In this document: positions 45,520-55,200 of the stretch, one piece after another
Layout: each line of letters opens with the position of its first letter
How positions within the stretch are numbered: the stretch's first letter is position 1
Assembly (NCBI RefSeq): GCF_947500265.1
Contig: NZ_CANMRN010000006.1
Location: 1 to 64,000, forward strand
Length of the DNA stretch: 64,000 bases
Direction of reading: 5' to 3'
Origin: an uncultured Psychrobacter sp.
GTDB taxonomy: Bacteria > Pseudomonadota > Gammaproteobacteria > Pseudomonadales > Moraxellaceae
Position numbers and translations under genes: made by a program
The notes under the pieces: generated by a model
The model's database searches: none
What the model saw: only the letters and a program-made list of their open reading frames with translations
Told to the model about the DNA's origin: nothing

Positions 45520-46173
45520 TTAAGCCTTCTCAGTCAGCAGCTTAATGCCTAGCCCCATAAATACGACACCACTTATTTTATTCATCATGGATTCAATTTT
45601 TGGATTCTCTCTTAGTTTTTTGCTGAACTTTGATGCCAGCAGCGCCAAACTCAAGCACCATATAAAGCCTGTGGTAGCAAAAGTCAGTCCCAACATCAAA
45701 AATGACAGCATGCCATAAGTATAACTAGCGTCGATAAACTGAGGAAAGAACGCCAAGAAAAATAAAGCGACTTTTGGGTTAAAAGTATTGGTCAACACAC
45801 CTTGCTTATATATTTGCCAACCATCTACAGCCTTTTGGTTAGTCACGTCCTGATCTTTGGATAAATTGTTTGCTATCGAGCTCGAGTTTTTGCTCAGTAG
45901 CATTTTTAGACCCAAATAGCACAAGTAAGCCGCACCGATATATTTGACGATCATAAACGCCGTAGGGGAATTGGCAAGCAATACGGACAATCCTAGCGCC
46001 GCCAATAGGGTGTGTACCAAAATACCCGAAGTAATGCCAAGAACAGAATAAAATCCTGCTGTTTGCCCCTGTGAAATACTACGGGTGATGATGTACATGC
46101 TATCCGTACCTGGCGTGAGGTTTAACAAAATAGCCGCTAAGATAAACCCCAGATAATTCTCGATACCAAACAT
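45520..46173 (-). CDS. LysE/RhtB family amino-acid exporter
   Basis: A 217-residue inner-membrane protein with about six helices. The family opening NYLGFILAAILLNLTPGTDSMYIITRS and the later NPKVALFFLAFFPQFID motif identify RhtB-type exporters, which remove excess amino acids such as homoserine lactone, threonine or leucine. Substrate is unknown. The ATG at 46173 follows AAGGGAAG by eight bases; a GTG three codons upstream overlaps that site. The gene stands alone. Confidence 0.92.
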   Translation of the reverse strand: MFGIENYLGFILAAILLNLTPGTDSMYIITRSISQGQTAGFYSVLGITSGILVHTLLAALGLSVLLANSPTAFMIVKYIGAAYLCYLGLKMLLSKNSSSIANNLSKDQDVTNQKAVDGWQIYKQGVLTNTFNPKVALFFLAFFPQFIDASYTYGMLSFLMLGLTFATTGFIWCLSLALLASKFSKKLRENPKIESMMNKISGVVFMGLGIKLLTEKA

Positions 46174-46365
46174 CGCAATCACTTCCCTTTAATCACGCCA
46201 AGCCCCATCATTTATAGTATGTGGCTGCACTTTATCAATACGCTTATCAGATCGATATTAACGAGTATTAGATAGGTTGGCAATAGCGCTATCAACAGTA
46301 AGCTAGCAGCTATTAATAATAAGCTAACGACAACAGAATAGAGGATGTTGAGAAACGACAGGCAT

Positions 46366-46405
46366 AAAGAAGCCCAGTCACCATATGATGACTGGGCTTC
46401 TTTAT
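46366..46405 (-). terminator. Intrinsic terminator downstream of the tRNA pair
   Basis: AAAGAAGCCCAGTCA pairs perfectly with TGACTGGGCTTCTTT around an eight-base loop. On the minus strand it follows tRNA-Glu by about 60 bp. It is A/T-flanked on both sides and may act in both directions. Confidence 0.85.
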
Positions 46406-46465
46406 TGTTCGCTTATTAGTCTAATCTGATGCTAAGCAAAAGTGCTAATAAGTGACGCCGAATAG

Positions 46466-46541
46466 TGGCGTCCCCAGGGGGATTCGAACCCCCGTTACCG
46501 CCGTGAAAGGGCGGTGTCCTAGGCCTCTAGACGATGGGGAC
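46466..46541 (-). tRNA. tRNA-Glu (anticodon TTC)
   Basis: On the minus strand a full 76-base cloverleaf is seen. The acceptor GTCCCCA pairs with TGGGGAC, the anticodon loop reads CTTTCAC and the T arm GGGGGTTCGAATCCCCC is perfect. The CCA end is encoded. It follows tRNA-Ala (148 bp) and the two are probably cotranscribed. Confidence 0.96.
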
Positions 46542-46689
46542 GCATAGAGTGTTATAACCAGTGGTTACAACGGTACTTCACAATATCAGATAGCTTAGTA
46601 AATAAGCATTGCCTAGGTGCTGATATCGTCCTACTAGCGAGTATTTATTATTACGTTTCAGTAATACTGAGCGTTGCTATAAATAAGTA

Positions 46690-46765
46690 TGGTGGAGCTA
46701 AACGGAGTCGAACCGTTGACCCCTTGCATGCCATGCAAGTGCTCTACCAACTGAGCTATAGCCCC
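46690..46765 (-). tRNA. tRNA-Ala (anticodon GGC)
   Basis: On the minus strand a 76-base cloverleaf: acceptor GGGGCTA, D arm AGCTCAGTTGGTAGAGC, anticodon stem CTTGC/GCAAG around ATGGCAT with anticodon GGC, and T arm with GGTTCGACTCC. CCA is encoded. Confidence 0.96.
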
Positions 46766-46887
46766 TCGCTAAGAGTGTGCGTATTTTATGTAAGAGCGGC
46801 AGTCTTGTCAACAACTATTTTAAAAATAATGCATAAATATGCAAAAAAAAGTGATTTAGCCTGTTTTAAAGGCTCAACAAGCCCAAA

Positions 46888-47253
46888 TTAGCGTGGATTT
46901 TGCTTAATGGCAATCTCTTTTAGGGCTTTATCGGTATAAAACTCTTCTTCGCTACCATCAGAAAAAATAATCGCACAGCATTCAGTTGGCATATATTGAC
47001 CGCCTTTTTCTCGGATCGTTCTGATACCTTTGACGCCAATGATGTCATATTTGCTCAATTTATCTAGATTATGCTTGGTGTAACCGCAGTAAGTGCTGTA
47101 TATCCATTTTAAATCTTCGAAGTCTTGGCCCTTGGTCAGGGTCAAAGTTGCATCAAACAGCTCCTTTACGATGGCATCATAATATTTTTGGGCTTCTTTT
47201 AGCGTGTTAAAGACATAATCTTTGCTTTCTATCGTGACGGTTTTGGCGGCCAT
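46888..47253 (-). CDS. DUF3223 domain protein
   Basis: A 121-residue protein of the DUF3223 family. The core includes DYVFNTLKEAQKYYDAIV, a middle DFEDLKWIYSTY segment and CCAIIFSDGSEEEFYTDKAL near the end. The domain also occurs in plant proteins linked to rRNA processing and DNA-directed RNA polymerase V; a bacterial role is not established. The start at ATG 47253 has GGAAA upstream; an upstream TTG is unlikely. It lies downstream of gltX on the same strand, behind a terminator-like hairpin. Confidence 0.8.
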   Translation of the reverse strand: MAAKTVTIESKDYVFNTLKEAQKYYDAIVKELFDATLTLTKGQDFEDLKWIYSTYCGYTKHNLDKLSKYDIIGVKGIRTIREKGGQYMPTECCAIIFSDGSEEEFYTDKALKEIAIKQNPR

Positions 47254-47321
47254 GTTTATTTCCAATTAAAATATTTAATAAAAGATATCTAATAATTTGA
47301 GGTAGTAGTAACTGCGCTTAA

Positions 47322-47354
47322 CGAAAAAAGGGCCAGAGATGGCCTGACCCTTTT
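47322..47354 (-). terminator. Probable terminator after gltX
   Basis: AAAAGGG and CCCTTTT flank an inner GGCC/GGCC and CCA/TGG pairing, followed on the minus strand by a T-run. The stem has bulges, so strength is uncertain. Confidence 0.5.
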
Positions 47355-47411
47355 ACATTCGACAAGTTTAGCTAGTTAACTGTTTAGTAGATAAGCTATT
47401 CAGCTTCTAAA

Positions 47412-48935
47412 CTATTCAGCAGCAGTTAAGAAATCTGGCAACTCTGCCGCTTGTTTCTCAAGTTTTTTCAGTTTCTTTTTACCGAGGCCACCCAGTACGT
47501 CAACCGCATGGCGCAAGCGTGTCAGCGTCATATCAGCACCGATAATCGCCATAGAGTTCATGACTGGCGTCGATGAGGTGCTACCAGCGATAGCGATAAA
47601 GAACGGCGCCATAAAGTCACGCATCTTGATATCAAGGTGAGCAGCAAGGCCTTTTAGCGTGGCATAGATGTTTTCTTCTGACCACGTTGGTAAGACTTCT
47701 AATTGCCAAAGCGCTAATTGCAGCATCTCGATAATTTGCTCAGGGGTGAGCGATTTATGAGTGAAGCTCTCAGCATTGATGTCAGGTAGGTTTTGGAAGT
47801 AGAAACCACCCCAATTAACCGCATCAGACAATAGCTCGATACGTGGCTGAATCGCCGCTGCGATAGCAGTCAGTTTGTCACTGTTGCTGGCCCACTCAAG
47901 GATTTTATTCTTTAATTCTTCAGGGCTAAGCGCACGTAGCCATTCTGCATTGAGCCAGTTTAGCTTTTCGATATCGAAGATAGGGCCACCAAGCGACACA
48001 CGCTGAATATCAAAGCTGGCAATCATTTCTTCTAGCGTAAACTGCTCAGCATCATTGGGCATTGAGTAGCCCATACGGCCGAGGTAGTTTAGCAGTGCTT
48101 CAGGTAGCACGCCTGCATCACGATAGTAAGTGATAGAGGTTGGGTTTTTACGTTTAGACAGTTTTGACTTGTCCGGGTTGCGCAGTAGCGGCATGTGGCA
48201 AAGGGTCGGCATTTCCCAACCAAAATAATCATATAGCAGTTGATGCTTAGGCGCAGAGTTCAGCCACTCTTCACCGCGCATCACATGAGTGATTTCCATC
48301 AAGTGGTCATCGACGACGTTGGCTAAATGATACGTTGGCATGCCGTCTGTTTTTAGCAGTACTTGCATATCGACTTGAGTCCAAGGGAACTCAACGGTGC
48401 CACGTAGCATGTCTTGTACCTGACAAGTGCCTTCGGTCGGTACGCGCATACGAGTCACATGCGGTTTGCCCTCACTTACCAATTGCTCGGTTTTTTCTGG
48501 TGCAAGATGAGCACAGCGACCATCATAACGAGGGGTCTCGCCATTGGCCATTTGTTCAGCGCGCATAGCGTCTAACTCTTCACTGGTACAAAAACAGCGG
48601 AACGCATGGTCTTTTTCTATGAGTATCTCAGCGTGCTTTTTATAGATATCGCTACGCTCGCTCTGACGATAAGGGGCGTGTGGGCCGCCAATATCTGGGC
48701 CTTCTGCCCAATCCAGACCAACCCAACGTAAAGCGTCCAAAATCATTTGTTCTGATTGCTCAGTTGAGCGAGTCTGATCAGTGTCTTCGATACGTAAGAT
48801 GAATTCTCCGCCATGCGCTTTGGCAAAAGCCAAGTTAAACAGGGCAATATAGGCAGTACCTACGTGAGGAAAGCCAGTTGGTGATGGGGCGATACGCGTG
48901 CGCACAGGGCGCGTGCTGTCAGTAGAGGTTTGCAT
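47412..48935 (-). CDS. gltX: Glutamate--tRNA ligase
   Basis: A 507-residue class I synthetase that charges tRNA-Glu. The HIGH-type motif appears as [15 protein letters not shown] (17-31) and the KMSKS-type as [10 protein letters not shown] (about 250). The cysteine pattern CFCTSEEL...CAH is the usual zinc-binding SWIM-like site of longer forms, here partly kept. The C-terminal anticodon-binding helices are present. It is essential and single in the window. tRNA-Glu lies about 0.9 kb downstream on the same strand. Confidence 0.97.
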   Translation of the reverse strand: MQTSTDSTRPVRTRIAPSPTGFPHVGTAYIALFNLAFAKAHGGEFILRIEDTDQTRSTEQSEQMILDALRWVGLDWAEGPDIGGPHAPYRQSERSDIYKKHAEILIEKDHAFRCFCTSEELDAMRAEQMANGETPRYDGRCAHLAPEKTEQLVSEGKPHVTRMRVPTEGTCQVQDMLRGTVEFPWTQVDMQVLLKTDGMPTYHLANVVDDHLMEITHVMRGEEWLNSAPKHQLLYDYFGWEMPTLCHMPLLRNPDKSKLSKRKNPTSITYYRDAGVLPEALLNYLGRMGYSMPNDAEQFTLEEMIASFDIQRVSLGGPIFDIEKLNWLNAEWLRALSPEELKNKILEWASNSDKLTAIAAAIQPRIELLSDAVNWGGFYFQNLPDINAESFTHKSLTPEQIIEMLQLALWQLEVLPTWSEENIYATLKGLAAHLDIKMRDFMAPFFIAIAGSTSSTPVMNSMAIIGADMTLTRLRHAVDVLGGLGKKKLKKLEKQAAELPDFLTAAE

Positions 48936-49185
48936 GATAAAAGTCTCAAAGTTTGCTATCGATATAAGCTATCAGTATAAATAGCGATGAAAGATATGAA
49001 GTTGATGTTAAGAAATAGCGTAAAATATAGCGCTAGTATAACAGAGACATGTGATATTTTTAATGAAAAGCCCTTCTAGTGCTTGACTACAGGTGTATCC
49101 TTGCGATAATAATGCTAAGCAAGTCATAACTTGTTTATTTTCATCTAATTACTGGCCAGTACGGTCGTCATCTATTGAGTTGTTT

Positions 49186-50337
49186 GTGTCCCTATCAAAG
49201 TCTAAGCCAAAATCGAAAGCCAGTCCTTCTGCCGCCGCTGATCTCTCTGAGTCAGTGTCCAATCCTTCTGCTGTAAAGGATGCGTCTACGCAAGATGTCG
49301 ATCTGGATGTTACTCACGCCCGTCATGAGGGCGATATCACGTCTGATGAATTAAGTTTTGTCCATGATGCGGTGTTACTGCAAGAGACTGTCGCTGCGGT
49401 GCTCGGCGTAAAATCCTTGCCCAAGCAAAAAGCAGGCGACCAAAATAGCTTAAATATAAGTGGCGTCTACGTTGATGTGACCTTTGGTCGAGGTGGTCAT
49501 AGCCGACTGCTATTAAGTCAACTTGCCGATGATGCAACACTGATTGTCTTTGACAAAGATCCGACAGCCATCAGCGTGGCGCAAGAGCTAGCAAGCAAAG
49601 ACAGCCGCGTGCGTGTGGTTCACGATAGTTTTGCGACGTTGACCGACAGCTTGGCTGCTATGGGCATCACTGAAGTTGATGGATTGATGGCAGATTTGGG
49701 CATCTCATCACCGCAGATCGACGATGGTAGTCGCGGCTTTAGTTTTATGCGCGATGGGGCAGTAGACATGCGTATGGACACCAGCCGTGGCCAGTCAGTT
49801 GCCGAATGGCTTGAAAAAGTCGATGATGAAACGTTGGCCAATGTGCTTTATGAGTTTGGCGAAGAGCGTCATAGTCGCCGTATTGCACGCGCTATCAAAC
49901 AGATGGAAAGCTACGAGTCTACGCTTGAGTTGGCAGAAGTCATCAAAGTAGCGCATCCCAACTGGCAGCGCGGCAAACATCCAGCGACTCAAAGCTTTCA
50001 GGCCATGCGTATTTTCATTAACAATGAGCTGGGCGATGTTGACGATTTTTTAGCGCAAAGTATTCCTATCTTAAAATCAGGTGGGCAGCTTGCGGTCATT
50101 AGCTTTCACTCATTAGAAGATCGCCGTATCAAGCAGTTTTTGCAGCGACATAGCAAAGGGCAATATCCAGAAGACGAAAACCTGCCAATGCCGCCGAATC
50201 GTCCGCGCTATTTCAGCAAGCCAAAACGTGTTGGCCCAAGCAAAGCTGAGACGAGTCAAAACCCGCGTGCGCGCAGTGCATGGTTGCGTATGGCAATTCG
50301 CACCGACACAGCTTATGAGCAGATGACAGCACCATAG
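49186..50337 (+). CDS. rsmH: 16S rRNA (cytosine1402-N4)-methyltransferase
   Basis: A 383-residue methyltransferase that modifies C1402 in the ribosomal P site. SAM-binding DVTFGRGGHSRLLL, FDKDPTAISVA, LMADLGISSPQID and the conserved RGFSFMRDGAVDMRMD are present, as is ISFHSLEDRRIKQF. It opens the division and cell-wall cluster, although MraZ is not next to it. The first 60 residues are a Ser/Lys/Asp-rich leader absent from E. coli RsmH. The start is uncertain: GTG at 49186 (MSLSKSKPK) is preferred, but the frame is open from GTG 49093. Confidence 0.94.
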   Translation: MSLSKSKPKSKASPSAAADLSESVSNPSAVKDASTQDVDLDVTHARHEGDITSDELSFVHDAVLLQETVAAVLGVKSLPKQKAGDQNSLNISGVYVDVTFGRGGHSRLLLSQLADDATLIVFDKDPTAISVAQELASKDSRVRVVHDSFATLTDSLAAMGITEVDGLMADLGISSPQIDDGSRGFSFMRDGAVDMRMDTSRGQSVAEWLEKVDDETLANVLYEFGEERHSRRIARAIKQMESYESTLELAEVIKVAHPNWQRGKHPATQSFQAMRIFINNELGDVDDFLAQSIPILKSGGQLAVISFHSLEDRRIKQFLQRHSKGQYPEDENLPMPPNRPRYFSKPKRVGPSKAETSQNPRARSAWLRMAIRTDTAYEQMTAP

Positions 50338-50766
50338 AACATCGTGCTGCTACAAATTATAGTCGAATATGATTGATGAGTTGTCTAAGATTGCTAATGT
50401 TTGTCTAAATGATGCGCAAATGTCCTAATGGCTACGCCACTGTTAAAAATCTGTAAATATTGTCTGTTAGGCTCAGCAGTTGGTTTTTATCTGCTTAATA
50501 GTTGCACGGGTTTATATGTAGTATAGCCATGCAACGTGTTTGGTTGTGGTATGACATATTGATAGCCATGAGTTGTGATGACTTGTGGCTCCTGAATATA
50601 TTAGCTATCGGATGTGATCTTTATATTCGTTTTTTTAGGTTTAGTTTTTACACTTATAAGTGTCTTTGGTTTTATATTTATCGATGGTATGACCGAATAA
50701 TGACACGTTCATCTTTCGCAATCCGTTATCTACTCTACCGTTTACGTTCACCTTTTTGAGATCGTC
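50338..50766. other. Spacer between rsmH and ftsL
   Basis: A 429-bp gap, unusually long for this cluster, where rsmH and ftsL often overlap. A possible 85-codon frame ends here but is Trp/Tyr/Arg-rich and lacks a ribosome site. An additional promoter for ftsL-ftsI is likely; no clear consensus was identified. Confidence 0.45.
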
Positions 50767-51249
50767 ATGGCAATATCTGACAAACCTGCGAATCGCCGCA
50801 CTGCTACACCTTATAATACCGATGTCGGCGAGCTGTTCGTGCGCCGGTTTAATGTGGTGAGCATTTATGTGGTCGTGCTACTGCTATTGGCAGCCACGAT
50901 TGTATGGAGTGGTATCAAAACTGCCGAAGAAGTTCAGCAATATCATCAGGACTACAAAACCTTGCAAGACATGAAAAAACAAGAACGTAAGCTACAAGTA
51001 GAGCATCAGCGTCTATTGATTGAGCAGCAAACCTTTAGCGCCACTCCGCAGATTGCCAGTCGAGCGGTTGCTGAATTGGGTATGTATTCGCCAACATTAA
51101 AGGATAAGTTGATTATTCAGCCTGGTGTCGCTACTGCATTGGTACCAGTGGTTACGGAAGACTCAGAGGAAGATATGTCTGACGTGATTGGGCCACGTGC
51201 CTCTACGGACATCTCTCCTGAAGAACCAGCGACGGAGGCAGGACAATGA
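50767..51249 (+). CDS. ftsL: Cell division protein FtsL
   Basis: A 160-residue bitopic membrane protein of the divisome. A cytoplasmic N-terminus of about 27 residues, one membrane helix (about 32-50, VSIYVVVLLLLAATIVWSG) and a periplasmic coiled-coil follow (EEVQQYHQDYKTLQDMKKQE). It forms a complex with FtsB and FtsQ and activates septal synthesis by FtsI/FtsW. The acidic C-terminal tail (about 130-160) is longer than in E. coli (121 residues). Its stop overlaps the ftsI start by 4 bp. Confidence 0.9.
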   Translation: MAISDKPANRRTATPYNTDVGELFVRRFNVVSIYVVVLLLLAATIVWSGIKTAEEVQQYHQDYKTLQDMKKQERKLQVEHQRLLIEQQTFSATPQIASRAVAELGMYSPTLKDKLIIQPGVATALVPVVTEDSEEDMSDVIGPRASTDISPEEPATEAGQ

Positions 51250-53336
51250 GTGAGAAAAAGCCTAAATCCACCGCAAAAAACACCAGCAAGAAACCAGCCA
51301 GCGGCAAGGTAACCAAACCTCTCCGCCGAGCCAGTGCTGCTAAATCTGGTCAGACGAGCAGCAAGCCTGATAAAGCTGCAAGCAATCGTAAGGCCAAGTT
51401 GTTTGGTCGTATCAAAAAAAGCGACACCCAAGGCGCTTATACCAGTGTAAAAAATCGCAAGAGTAAAATGGTTTTTTCGAGCAAAGCGTCAGGTGCTTCT
51501 GCTCTCGGTGGTTTTGAACAAGACAAAAACCGTTTTCGTATGGTCTGGGGTCTGGCGCTGGTCATATTAGCGCTACTGATTAGCCGCGCTTATTATATTC
51601 AGGTTGCCAACGCACAGTTTTATCAAGACAAAGGCAATGAGCTCATTACCAGTGAGCGAACTCAAAAATCTTATCGCGGTATGATTACCGATCGTAATAA
51701 TCTACCGCTTGCGGTCAGTGCACCGCTCGCGACGGTTTCATTCAGTCCGCATGATTATTCGCGTGAATATTACGAGCTAAAGCGCATTATCATCACCAAC
51801 CCTAGCAGTCCCCAATTACAGGCACGTATGCAAAAGCGTCTGGATAATATGGACCTGAACAAGCTGGCCGCTGCTGCCAATATCTCGGTCAATGAACTAA
51901 AGAAAGTTACGGCCATTGATGACAGTATCGATGTGACCGATGAGAAAGCCGTAAAAGCTGCTTTGCCATCTGGTGCGGGCTCACACTATTTGCCACTGCT
52001 TAATAAGGTCACGCCTGAGATTGCCCAAAGCGTCAGCTCGCTTGATTTCCCTGGCGTCTACGAAAAGAATTTCTTTCAGCGTTATTACCCGCAGCCACAG
52101 TCTAACGCACAGCTGCTAGGCTTTATGGGTCAAAATGCCAAAGATCCTGAAGGCGGTTACGAAGGCCGTGCTGGTATTGAGCGTCAGTATGAAAAAGATC
52201 TGGCAGGTGATGACGGAAAAGTACTGGTTCTAAAAGACGCCAAACAAAACAGCCTAAAAGAAATCAAACAAATCGAGCCAGAAGTACCTGGTAAAGATGT
52301 GGCATTGACGATTGATTCGCGCTTACAGTATTTGCTGTATAAAGAGCTAGAAAAAGCTGGGCGTTTGCAAAAAGCACGTTGGTCAACGGGTATGATCGTT
52401 GACGTACAAACTGGTGAAGTATTAGCACTATCGACATGGCCGTCGTTTAACTCAAACAACCTCAACGAGATGACGGGTGAAAACCAGCGTAACCGCGCAC
52501 TGTTAGATGTGTTTGAGCCAGGTTCGGTGATGAAACCGTTTACCGTGGCGGCAGCGCTAGACTCGGGTAAATATACGCCAACGACCTTGATTGATACCAA
52601 CCCTGGTTCGATTCGCGTACGTGGCTATACCATTCGAGATCATAACAACTTGGGTATGATTAACATGGCCACGCTATTACAGAAATCCAGTAACGTTGCC
52701 TCTACCAAGATTGCGCTATCATTGCCAGCCGATGCTATTAGTAATATGCAACGACAGTTTGGCTTTGGCTCAAAAACACCTTTGCAGTTCCCAGGTGAGG
52801 GCAGCGGTTTGATCGTCACGCCAAAAGAAAAAGAAACCTCGCGCCGTGCAACGGTTAGTTATGGTTATGGTCTACAAGTGACATTAGCACAGGTTGCACA
52901 GGCGTACTCAGCCCTAGCAGCAGGTGGAGTCATGCATCCATTAACTTTAATTAAAGATGACAAGTCGCAGCCAAGCAAACGCATTATGGCGCATGAGCAA
53001 GCAATGTCTATCGTACAGATGCTTGAGAGCGTGACTGAGCCTGGTGGTACGGCGAAAGCTGCTGCCATCGATGGATATCGCGTGGCAGGTAAGACAGGTA
53101 CGTCACGCCGTATCAATCCAGATGGTGGTTATTATACCGACCAGTATCGTAACGTCTTTGCTGGTATGGCGCCTGCATCCAATCCAAAGCTGGTGGGCGT
53201 GATGCTTATCGAAGACCCGCGCGGTCAGATTTATGCTGGTCTAACGGTCGCACCTGTCTTCCATAATGTAATGAAAGAAGCATTGCGATTGTATAATGTG
53301 CCTTTGGATAAGCCACTAAAAACGGAAGCGCAGTAA
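51246..53336 (+). CDS. ftsI: Peptidoglycan D,D-transpeptidase FtsI (PBP3)
   Basis: A 696-residue septal transpeptidase. A long basic cytoplasmic leader (about 95 residues, rich in Lys and Ser) precedes one membrane anchor (about 98-116). A pedestal domain follows, then the penicillin-binding domain with SVMK (catalytic Ser, in FEPGSVMKPF), SSN and KTG in AGKTGTSRRI. It crosslinks peptidoglycan at the division septum with FtsW. The leader is about 75 residues longer than in E. coli PBP3. It overlaps ftsL and is 66 bp from murE. Confidence 0.96.
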   Translation: MSEKKPKSTAKNTSKKPASGKVTKPLRRASAAKSGQTSSKPDKAASNRKAKLFGRIKKSDTQGAYTSVKNRKSKMVFSSKASGASALGGFEQDKNRFRMVWGLALVILALLISRAYYIQVANAQFYQDKGNELITSERTQKSYRGMITDRNNLPLAVSAPLATVSFSPHDYSREYYELKRIIITNPSSPQLQARMQKRLDNMDLNKLAAAANISVNELKKVTAIDDSIDVTDEKAVKAALPSGAGSHYLPLLNKVTPEIAQSVSSLDFPGVYEKNFFQRYYPQPQSNAQLLGFMGQNAKDPEGGYEGRAGIERQYEKDLAGDDGKVLVLKDAKQNSLKEIKQIEPEVPGKDVALTIDSRLQYLLYKELEKAGRLQKARWSTGMIVDVQTGEVLALSTWPSFNSNNLNEMTGENQRNRALLDVFEPGSVMKPFTVAAALDSGKYTPTTLIDTNPGSIRVRGYTIRDHNNLGMINMATLLQKSSNVASTKIALSLPADAISNMQRQFGFGSKTPLQFPGEGSGLIVTPKEKETSRRATVSYGYGLQVTLAQVAQAYSALAAGGVMHPLTLIKDDKSQPSKRIMAHEQAMSIVQMLESVTEPGGTAKAAAIDGYRVAGKTGTSRRINPDGGYYTDQYRNVFAGMAPASNPKLVGVMLIEDPRGQIYAGLTVAPVFHNVMKEALRLYNVPLDKPLKTEAQ

Positions 53337-53402
53337 GCGTTCAATTATTTTAAATGTTCAGTTCTACTGAGCTGACACGTTTTAACTGTTTAGGATTTAT
53401 CT

Positions 53403-55118
53403 ATGACTATATCATCGCTAGATAGCGCTACTGTTACTTTACAACAGCTTATAAATGCCAATAAAAGCCAGCAGCAAAAACTGGCTGAGCAGCTTACAGC
53501 GATGATAGCAACATCGATTCAGGAAGCATCCAATCAAGCGAGTTTAGATCAAGCTCAATCTATTGCCCATATTCCTTTTCAACAGTTTCGCTTGGATAAT
53601 CGCCAATTGGAAGCGAATGACGTATTTGTCCTGTTAAAAAGTCAAACAGCCAATTCTGAAAAAAGTCGCGATTATTTATTGCAAGCCGCTGAACAAGCCG
53701 CGTTTATTCTCTCAGAGATTGACCCTAGCGTTTTGCTTAGCGAAGCAAACAATCACTCAAATACCAGTAGTGAACCGCAGACAGATAGTATTGCTAATGC
53801 ACCTCAGCAACTAGCAGCATTACCATGCCCTGTATTGTACGTTCCTAATATTCGCGACTTTTTGGGTAGCTTAATTCAAGCGCGCCTGCAATATCAGCAG
53901 CCAGTGACCCTACCGACCGTGGTTGCGGTGACTGGTACGAATGGTAAAACAACCATCAGCCAGTTAGTAGCACAGCTTATTCAGATGATGGGTCAGAGTA
54001 GCGCGGTGATGGGTACGGCAGGTAATGGTAGACTTGGCGCTCTGGTGCAAGCCAGTCATACCACGGGCGATGCGTTAGCTGTCCAACAGTTCTTACATCA
54101 GATGGGAACAGAGCAGGCAGAAATATTGGCATTAGAGGCTAGCTCTCATGGGTTGGATCAGCAACGTCTACAAGGGATGCCAGTCACTGTAGCGCTTTAT
54201 ACCAATTTGAGTCGTGACCATTTAGACTATCATGCTGATATGGCAGAATATGCCGCTGCCAAAGCCAAGCTATTTGATAAAGCGCATTTCCCAGATTTGA
54301 CCCATGCCATTATCAACATCGATGATGAGCACGCTCAGGTTATGTTAGATACGGCAAACGCTAGCGGTTTGACGGTATGGACATACAGTTTGGATTCATT
54401 AAAAGCTGCTACTTTTGTTGCCGCTGATATTACGCCGAGTCTGCAAGGCGTCAAAATAAATCTGCGTATTGAGTTTGGTAATGAGAAAACTGACAACATA
54501 GAGATTGTCAGTCCATTATTAGGTCGCTTCAATGTAGCCAATTTGCTCGCAGCGATAGCAGCCGTCGTAGCACTTGATACTGACTTGGCTATGAATATCG
54601 AGCGTATTGCGCCTGCTGTTGCACAGTTGCAAGGTGCGGTTGGGCGTATGCAGCGTGTACCGTCAAATGATGGCTGCTTTATCGTTGATTATGCGCATAC
54701 TCCAGATGCGCTAAGCCAAGTGCTGGCAAGCTTAAAAACCCACTGTAAAGGTCAGCTATGGGCAGTATTTGGTTGCGGTGGAGATCGTGATGCAGGCAAG
54801 CGACCGTTGATGGCGCAAGCAGGTCTGGCAGGTGCTGATCGAGTTGTTTTGACTGCAGATAATCCACGTACCGAAGACCCCAAGATGATTTTGCAAGATA
54901 TGCAGGCTGGTATGACCGCTGAGCAATATCAACGAACCCATATCGAGCCTGCCCGCCAAACCGCTATTGAATATGCAGTTAGTCACTCAGGTGTGGATGA
55001 TATCGTAGTCATCGCAGGTAAAGGTCACGAAACCTATCAAGAGATTAACAACGTTCGCTATGATTTCGATGACAGTGTTGTTTTGCAGCAGGCATTGAAT
55101 CAAGCGGGACGTGTGTAA
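53403..55118 (+). CDS. murE: UDP-MurNAc-L-Ala-D-Glu--meso-diaminopimelate ligase
   Basis: A 571-residue Mur ligase that adds meso-diaminopimelate to the peptidoglycan precursor. It has the ATP-binding VTGTNGKTTISQ, the ALEASSHGLDQQRL segment with a carbamylatable region, and the DNPRTEDP motif that selects meso-DAP rather than lysine. It is about 75 residues longer than E. coli MurE, mostly in the N-terminal domain (a polar insertion near 118-135). The gene lies between ftsI and murF. Confidence 0.96.
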   Translation: MTISSLDSATVTLQQLINANKSQQQKLAEQLTAMIATSIQEASNQASLDQAQSIAHIPFQQFRLDNRQLEANDVFVLLKSQTANSEKSRDYLLQAAEQAAFILSEIDPSVLLSEANNHSNTSSEPQTDSIANAPQQLAALPCPVLYVPNIRDFLGSLIQARLQYQQPVTLPTVVAVTGTNGKTTISQLVAQLIQMMGQSSAVMGTAGNGRLGALVQASHTTGDALAVQQFLHQMGTEQAEILALEASSHGLDQQRLQGMPVTVALYTNLSRDHLDYHADMAEYAAAKAKLFDKAHFPDLTHAIINIDDEHAQVMLDTANASGLTVWTYSLDSLKAATFVAADITPSLQGVKINLRIEFGNEKTDNIEIVSPLLGRFNVANLLAAIAAVVALDTDLAMNIERIAPAVAQLQGAVGRMQRVPSNDGCFIVDYAHTPDALSQVLASLKTHCKGQLWAVFGCGGDRDAGKRPLMAQAGLAGADRVVLTADNPRTEDPKMILQDMQAGMTAEQYQRTHIEPARQTAIEYAVSHSGVDDIVVIAGKGHETYQEINNVRYDFDDSVVLQQALNQAGRV

Positions 55119-55200
55119 TTAATTGGCTTTCGATACATGAATTAGTAAAAATTGATCATTAAATATAAAAATTAAGTAGTCATCATATAAGGTAATCATT

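Noticed and set aside
46466-46765. tRNA pair as an integration site for a mobile element
   Set aside because: No integrase gene, no duplicated tRNA 3' end and no foreign cargo are seen next to tRNA-Glu or tRNA-Ala.
50502-50759. 85-codon frame just upstream of ftsL
   Set aside because: Composition is extreme (Trp, Tyr, Arg, Phe), there is no ribosome site and no family match. It looks like random A+T-rich sequence.
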